From Cytophagales bacterium (GTDB taxonomy: Bacteria > Bacteroidota > Bacteroidia > Cytophagales > 172606-1), in NCBI GenBank assembly GCA_030448185.1, contig JAUJNL010000005.1:51421-115420 (forward strand): a stretch of DNA of 64,000 nt, read 5' to 3'. Below the pieces are notes generated by a model. It was not told the origin of the DNA, did not search any database, and saw nothing but the letters and a program-made list of their open reading frames with translations. Positions 60,152 through 64,000 of the stretch are shown here, piece by piece (the stretch's first letter is position 1; the number at the start of each line of letters is the position of its first letter). The position numbers and the translations under genes are program-made.

Positions 60152-61807
60152 TTATCGCCAAGTAATATTCTGAGTACGAGTTGGCTGAATAGCTCCGTTC
60201 TCGTAAATATCAAGTCTAATTGTAAAAGGGCGCGCTGGGTCAGGTCTATCTAATGGTGGCTCTCTCACAGGCGATATAAGGCAAGTAGCGAATACATCAG
60301 TCTTCGCGGTGAATTCCTGTACTTCTGTCGTACCATCGTAATTATAATAGGTTCTACTCCAAGCAATAGGCCAATAGTAGGCCATATGGGAAACCCTTAA
60401 AGTCTACGTCAAACTTTATTTTGGAGGTAAGGCGTACTTTCAATTGATGTCCCGGAGGTACTGTAGCCTCAAGTGCCGCACTTTGATTAGTCGTCTCGGT
60501 AAAGGCTGGAGTTAGCAGGTTCCATGAATAATCATAGAAATTTTCTCCCCCGCTATAAGGCTGTTATCTCCCACAAAAACGAGATTCTTTACCATAGTAG
60601 GTTGTAGAGCCCCATTCTCGTACACTTCTAGACGCACCTTCTTTAATTCTTTGTTCCAGGTTTCAACCTCAAGTTCAGCGTCAGCTAATGCATCAGCCTG
60701 AGTAATTTCTAATTCATTGCCGTTTATTACTTTCCAAGTATTAGAAGTTTTCACCGCAATTCCGTAAGTATCTTGTAAGTTCAGTTTAACCCGCAGTTTT
60801 GTCCCAGCAGGAGCAAGGGCGGCAATGCTAAGGGAGCCTTTATGATAAGGATTAAAAAACCTTTTGTAATCACTTCGTTTAGGAATACGGATCGTATCTG
60901 CAGTACTGGTTAGCAAGTTCACGCCATATTGACCAGTAGGTGGATACTGAATCTTTTTGGTAAAAGTGTAAGCAGATTTATTCACGAAATCCTGTACGTA
61001 CTTCTGAAAATTTCCTACCGTTACAGTTAAACCTAAGTCAGCATATCTCTTAGTGACGTTAGCTTTTACAACGTCAGTCTTTAGTAACGTTGCCTCATTA
61101 ATTAAGGCTGATTGTAGAGAAGTATTATCTAATGTGCCATCTTCCTGAATGTCGAGGCTGATCTTGGAAAGCAGTTCGGATAATTCAGATTCAGTACGGG
61201 TACCTTGCAGAATGGCCGAAAGAGCCAGTAGAATGGCATTGTCCTCACCTGTCTGAGCAATGTTGAGCTGCTCAGAAGAAGTTATATCTCCTTTGTTAAT
61301 GTTGAAGATAGTTAATATTTCCTTTTGAGCCTGTTTTTTTGCCTCCTCAAATGAGTGTTTCCCCTTGCTCATCAAGTATTCTACTCGGCCCTTTTCCAAA
61401 TGCGTAAGCATGTTTACATTTACGCTGGTAGTACTAGAAACATCAGCTAAAGCAGACAAGGTAAGCGGAGAAGTGGAGAGCTTACCGGTAACTTCATTAA
61501 AGTAAAATCCACTAGCTCGTAACTCTACGTACTTAGAAGTCAGCTTCAAGTTCTTTATACTAAAGGCTCCCTGGTCGTCTTTAATATTAGCATTAAAAGA
61601 CTTGCCCGTCTGTGCAAGTCCCTTATCTAATTCAGATACGCTGATGTTAGTGCCAATTACAAAAGGCCCCTTCTGCACATAACCGTTAACTTCAGCAACA
61701 GTAAGGGGTTGTTCGGTAGAAGGCTGTTGTTCATCATCTTTCTTACAAGCAATAAATAATTGACTTAATAAGCCTAAAGCAACTAAGTAACGTGCTGGTT
61801 TATGCAT
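60152..61807 (-). pseudogene. Repeat-containing lipoprotein, two frameshifts
   Basis: From ATG 61807 the first frame has a lipoprotein signal (LVALGLLSQLFIACKKDDE), then VNGYVQKGPFVIGTNISVSE with an Ig-like strand pattern, and a helical region with DVSSTTSVNVNMLTHLEKGR (a pattern seen in large cell-surface proteins). The C-terminus holds two related beta modules ending LEVYENGALQPTMVKNLVF and LDIYENGAIQPTRTQNITW. The second lies in other frames: breaks fall near 60545 (CGGGGGAGAAAATTTC) and 60405. Rebuilt length is about 550 residues. It looks more A/T-rich than its neighbours, suggesting transfer. It may be a surface adhesin or carbohydrate-binding protein; function unknown. Confidence 0.72.
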
Positions 61808-62351
61808 ATAGATGGAGGAGGGCTTAAGTTTACCCGCGCATAGATACGGACACTTAAAAAAGGGTAAACAGACCTACTAGGAAGACTATGTAAGGTTTGG
61901 CTACTACTAGCTTTATTAGCCTTCCGTTTTTGGTGGTTTGTCTAACAGGTATTGAGAGAACTCTAAATCCTTTGGATAATTCTGCTAGTGTTTCGTGCTG
62001 TTTAAATGCCTCTGAAACTGTTATATCTCTAAAACTGTATGTGCAGCCTTTTGAACTATGTTTTATTCCTTGTTTTTCAACTTAGCTAATAGTTCTAACT
62101 TGGTGGAGTAGCACAGTTAAAAAAGCAGAAGCAAAAATAGATGTAGGAACATACCTCACTGTTAGGCGTAGTCTTTCGACCTGTGCCTGTTTACGTGCCA
62201 GTCTTCAGACTGGCCGATAGATAGCTTAGGGAATAGGTTATGTAAGGCAAGAACTTCCAAATGACTTTGGTCATTTGGCAAAACTAAGTTTTGCTGGTAA
62301 AAAATCGTAGTCTCAAGACTATGATTAACCCCTCAATTGATGAACCTTAGC
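61808..62351. other. A/T-rich gap, including a run of four hairpins
   Basis: The first 380 bases have no supported gene. TATCTATG on the minus strand, about 40 bases before the lipoprotein start, is one base off the -7 consensus. From 62197 to 62325 four palindromes follow one another: GCCAGTCTTCAGACTGGC, CCAAATGACTTTGGTCATTT, CAAAACTAAGTTTTG and ATCGTAGTCTCAAGACTATG. Confidence 0.5.
62197..62325. repeat. Run of four small palindromes
   Basis: Palindromes lie at 62197-62214, 62257-62278, 62279-62293 and 62304-62325, the second and third directly abutting. Arms are 6-10 bp with loops of 2-4 bases. They follow the 3' end of the Ada-like gene on the minus strand. Confidence 0.7.
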
Positions 62352-63191
62352 TTAACTGGCATACCGGGCCATTTCCCAGCCGAGTATGGCTCTTTTCCGG
62401 TCGGCTCCCCACCGGTAACCGCCAATCAGTCCTTCTTTCTTGATCACCCGGTGACAGGGAATCAGGTAACCAATATGATTGGCCCCAATCGCAGACCCAA
62501 CGGCCTGCAAGGCTTTTGGAGCCCCGATCTTTCCGGCAATCGTCTGGTACGTGCTTAGCTGTCCGGAAGGAATGTTTAGTAACGCTTCCCAGACTTTCAC
62601 CTGAAAATTGGTGCCCTTTACCAGCAGATTTAGCCGGGTTGAGGTTCCGGCTTCGGGCCGGAAAATCTGTTCTGCTACCCGTCTGGTCGTCTCGGAACCA
62701 GCTTGCAGAAGGGCATTAGGCCAATGGGTACGAAGTTTTTCCAGCGCAGCATCTTCTCCTGTCTCGGATATAAAGGTCAGGTGGCAGATGCCCCGCTCAG
62801 TTGCTGCCAGCAGGCAATCTCCGAAAGGAGTCGGATGAAAACCATATTCTATCTGGAGTCCTTGCCCCTGCTCCTTGTATTCTTGCGGGGTTACCGCTTC
62901 CAGGGTAACAAACAAGTCATACACCCTGGATTGACTCGAAAGCCCGGCTGCTTCGGCAGCATCAATAAGGTTATCAAAGGCTCCCAACCGGGTCTTAAGG
63001 TATTCGGTAGTCAGGAATTGCAGGAACTTTTTGGGGCTGATCCCGGCCCATTCCGTAAACAGGCGCTGAAAGTGAAAAGGGCTCAGGCAGAGTGCTTCGG
63101 CTACTTCTTCCAGGCTGGGTTGCCGGTTAAAGTTAACCGTTAAATAACTAATGGCCTGCTCAATGCGGGAATAGTTGAAGTTGTTTTCCAT
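62352..63191 (-). CDS. Ada-like regulator/methylated-DNA-cysteine S-methyltransferase
   Basis: The 279-residue protein fuses an N-terminal AraC-type helix-turn-helix (ISYLTVNFNRQPSLEEVAEA, LCLSPFHFQRLFTEWAGISP) to a C-terminal MGMT domain (FQVKVWEALLNIPSGQLSTY, QAVGSAIGANHIGYLIPCHR with the alkyl-acceptor Cys, GLIGGYRWGADRK). It lacks the N-terminal zinc-Cys domain of E. coli Ada, so it repairs O6-alkylguanine but would not sense methylphosphotriesters in the Ada way. A good promoter lies just upstream. Confidence 0.95.
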   Translation of the reverse strand: MENNFNYSRIEQAISYLTVNFNRQPSLEEVAEALCLSPFHFQRLFTEWAGISPKKFLQFLTTEYLKTRLGAFDNLIDAAEAAGLSSQSRVYDLFVTLEAVTPQEYKEQGQGLQIEYGFHPTPFGDCLLAATERGICHLTFISETGEDAALEKLRTHWPNALLQAGSETTRRVAEQIFRPEAGTSTRLNLLVKGTNFQVKVWEALLNIPSGQLSTYQTIAGKIGAPKALQAVGSAIGANHIGYLIPCHRVIKKEGLIGGYRWGADRKRAILGWEMARYAS

Positions 63192-63221
63192 GATGATAGC
63201 TCCCTGTGGTGGTTAACAGGA

Positions 63222-63252
63222 CAAACATACCTGTACATATCGGGGAAGCCAA
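63222..63252 (-). promoter_or_regulatory. Bacteroidota-type promoter of the Ada-like gene
   Basis: On the minus strand TTG (63250-63252) is followed after 20 bases by TATGTTTG (63222-63229), matching TTTG-N19/21-TAnnTTTG in form. The start codon is 30 bases downstream. It is the best promoter match I found in the window. Confidence 0.65.
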
Positions 63253-63268
63253 CCCGGAACTTGCGCAC

Positions 63269-63664
63269 TTATATGGTGATCTCTACGGGGTTGCCGTCGG
63301 GGTCCCGAACGACGCTTTCATAATAGCCGCCACCCGTAGTCCGGGGACCATCCAGCACGGCGAAACCGTCCTGGCGCAGTCTTTCGGTAAGTAGATCTAC
63401 CCCTTCCCGGCTGCCCACTGAGAACGCCAGGTGCGCATACCCCGCAACCGGAGCATTTGCTTGGGTAACGGGCTGCTGCACAGCTGGCTTGTGCATAATT
63501 TCAAAACGGGCTCCTGATTCAAAGGAAAGAAAATAAGAGGAGAATTGCTTGGCCGGATTGGTGTATTTGATGCCTGCCGTAGCCCCGAAGTAGCGGGTGT
63601 AAAAATCCCGGCTTGCCTCCAGGTCTCTGGCCCAAAGGGCAATATGTTCAATGCGAATGGCCAT
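63269..63664 (-). CDS. VOC family (glyoxalase/bleomycin-resistance fold) protein
   Basis: The 131-residue product has both VOC half-modules: IEHIALWARDLEASRDFYTR with its metal-site His, FLSFESGARFEIMHKP, then YAHLAFSVGSREGVDLLTER and YYESVVRDPDGNPVEI with its Glu. It should be a metal-dependent lyase or dioxygenase-like enzyme of unknown substrate. Its 5' end is 77 bases downstream of the Ada-like start, in the same orientation. Confidence 0.93.
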   Translation of the reverse strand: MAIRIEHIALWARDLEASRDFYTRYFGATAGIKYTNPAKQFSSYFLSFESGARFEIMHKPAVQQPVTQANAPVAGYAHLAFSVGSREGVDLLTERLRQDGFAVLDGPRTTGGGYYESVVRDPDGNPVEITI

Positions 63665-63676
63665 GGAAAGGGAAAA

Positions 63677-63814
63677 AGGTATTGGGTACTTGGTATCAGG
63701 TATTAGTCATTGGTCAGATGTCATTAGGAAAAAGGTATTGGGTATTAGAAAAAAGGGCATTCAGAGTAATGACTGCGGACTGTGGACTAATACCCAGTAC
63801 CCAGTACCCAATAC
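63677..63814. repeat. GGTATTGG word array, inverted, copy 2
   Basis: Left words: AAAGGTATTGGGTACTTGG, CAGGTATTAGTCATTGGTC, GGTATTGGGTATTAG. Right words: ACTAATACCCAGTACCC and AGTACCCAATACCTAATC. It is the same family as 19206-19320 and directly abuts the SemiSWEET stop codon. Confidence 0.7.
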
Positions 63815-63943
63815 CTAATCTTTAAAGCTAAACTTAAAGTAGAGCAGGGTAGAGGCCAGCATAAGCGTGGCGCCGTTGGCCAGGATAATGGGCATATTCT
63901 GATTGATTACGCCGTAGATGAGCCACAAGATTACCCCCGTGCA
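63815..63943 (-). pseudogene. SemiSWEET transporter, C-terminal fragment cut by a repeat end
   Basis: The minus-strand frame reads LCTGVILWLIYGVINQNMPI and ILANGATLMLASTLLYFKFS, the last two thirds of a SemiSWEET/PQ-loop sugar transporter (family length about 90). Directly upstream lies the terminal repeat of the MITE-like element (63946-63966), and the frame meets TAA 10 bases beyond it. The N-terminal helix has therefore been separated by an insertion whose other end lies outside the window. Confidence 0.7.
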
Positions 63944-63945
63944 GA

Positions 63946-63966
63946 GGGTGTACGACAAAATGCAGA
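63946..63966. mobile_element. Terminal repeat of the MITE-like element (second locus)
   Basis: GGGTGTACGACAAAATGC plus AGA is identical over 21 bases to the reverse complement of the right end of the element at 10746-10917. Only one end is in the window. Confidence 0.7.
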
Positions 63967-64000
63967 AAAGAGTAAATTAGGAAAAAGCGTATAGATGATG

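Noticed and set aside
61897..62085. 62-codon ORF in the A/T-rich gap
   Set aside because: Composition and lack of motif suggest chance; no homologous pattern recognised.

Overview
The window looks like a chromosomal segment of a Bacteroidota bacterium, most likely a member of the Cytophagales (Spirosomaceae-like). The reasons are the SusC/SusD pair, a DUF3822 protein, TonB-dependent receptors with carboxypeptidase-like N-terminal domains, several OmpA/PRC-barrel envelope proteins, weak Shine-Dalgarno sequences, and promoters of the Bacteroidota TAnnTTTG type. The assignment is an inference and no species is claimed. I see no tRNA, rRNA or CRISPR array.

Layout. 0-10.7 kb is mostly housekeeping: the end of a glutamyl-Q tRNA synthetase-like gene, a broken Uma2 gene, a lipoprotein, metG, a PiT phosphate transporter, an FAD oxidoreductase/TetR/ABC1-kinase run and a VTT membrane protein. 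10.7-13.4 kb holds a MITE-like element, an orphan DUF433 gene, and frameshifted DUF1573 and RecD-like helicase genes. 13.7-21.6 kb holds intact acyl-CoA dehydrogenase, a hybrid PAS histidine kinase, Nudix, DUF3822 and tex genes, plus a candidate small RNA. 21.8-32.3 kb contains two related envelope/stress gene pairs (short membrane or OmpA protein followed by a PRC-barrel protein). They bracket a carbohydrate block: SGNH hydrolase, GH2 with a frameshifting 19-bp duplication, Dabb, AraC and truncated GH127. 32.6-39.1 kb has small hypotheticals, remnants of a YedY-like enzyme and a LacI regulator, a GH20 hexosaminidase, a broken lipoprotein and a lytic transglycosylase.

39.5-44.5 kb is the most unusual region. 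A degenerate serine recombinase sits next to a kaiC-kaiB-kaiB-histidine kinase cluster (a KaiBC-type clock/stress module) in which three of the four genes carry several frameshifts. 45-64 kb holds a TonB-dependent receptor, nitroreductase, LolA-like protein, NarL-type regulator, SusC (in-frame stop) and SusD, methyltransferase, OmpA lipoprotein, a PilJ-HAMP-GAF sensor, a repeat-containing lipoprotein, an Ada-like repair regulator, a VOC protein and a SemiSWEET remnant.

Two themes stand out. First, frame damage is strongly clustered: long housekeeping genes are clean, while accessory genes carry many single-base indels, nonsense codons and truncations. Either these genes are decaying or these stretches were poorly sequenced, and sequence alone cannot decide. 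Second, the intergenic spaces hold at least six families of inverted or word-like repeats. One is a 13-base mini-hairpin core (TTAGCTTCGCTRA) that recurs inside otherwise different palindromic elements.
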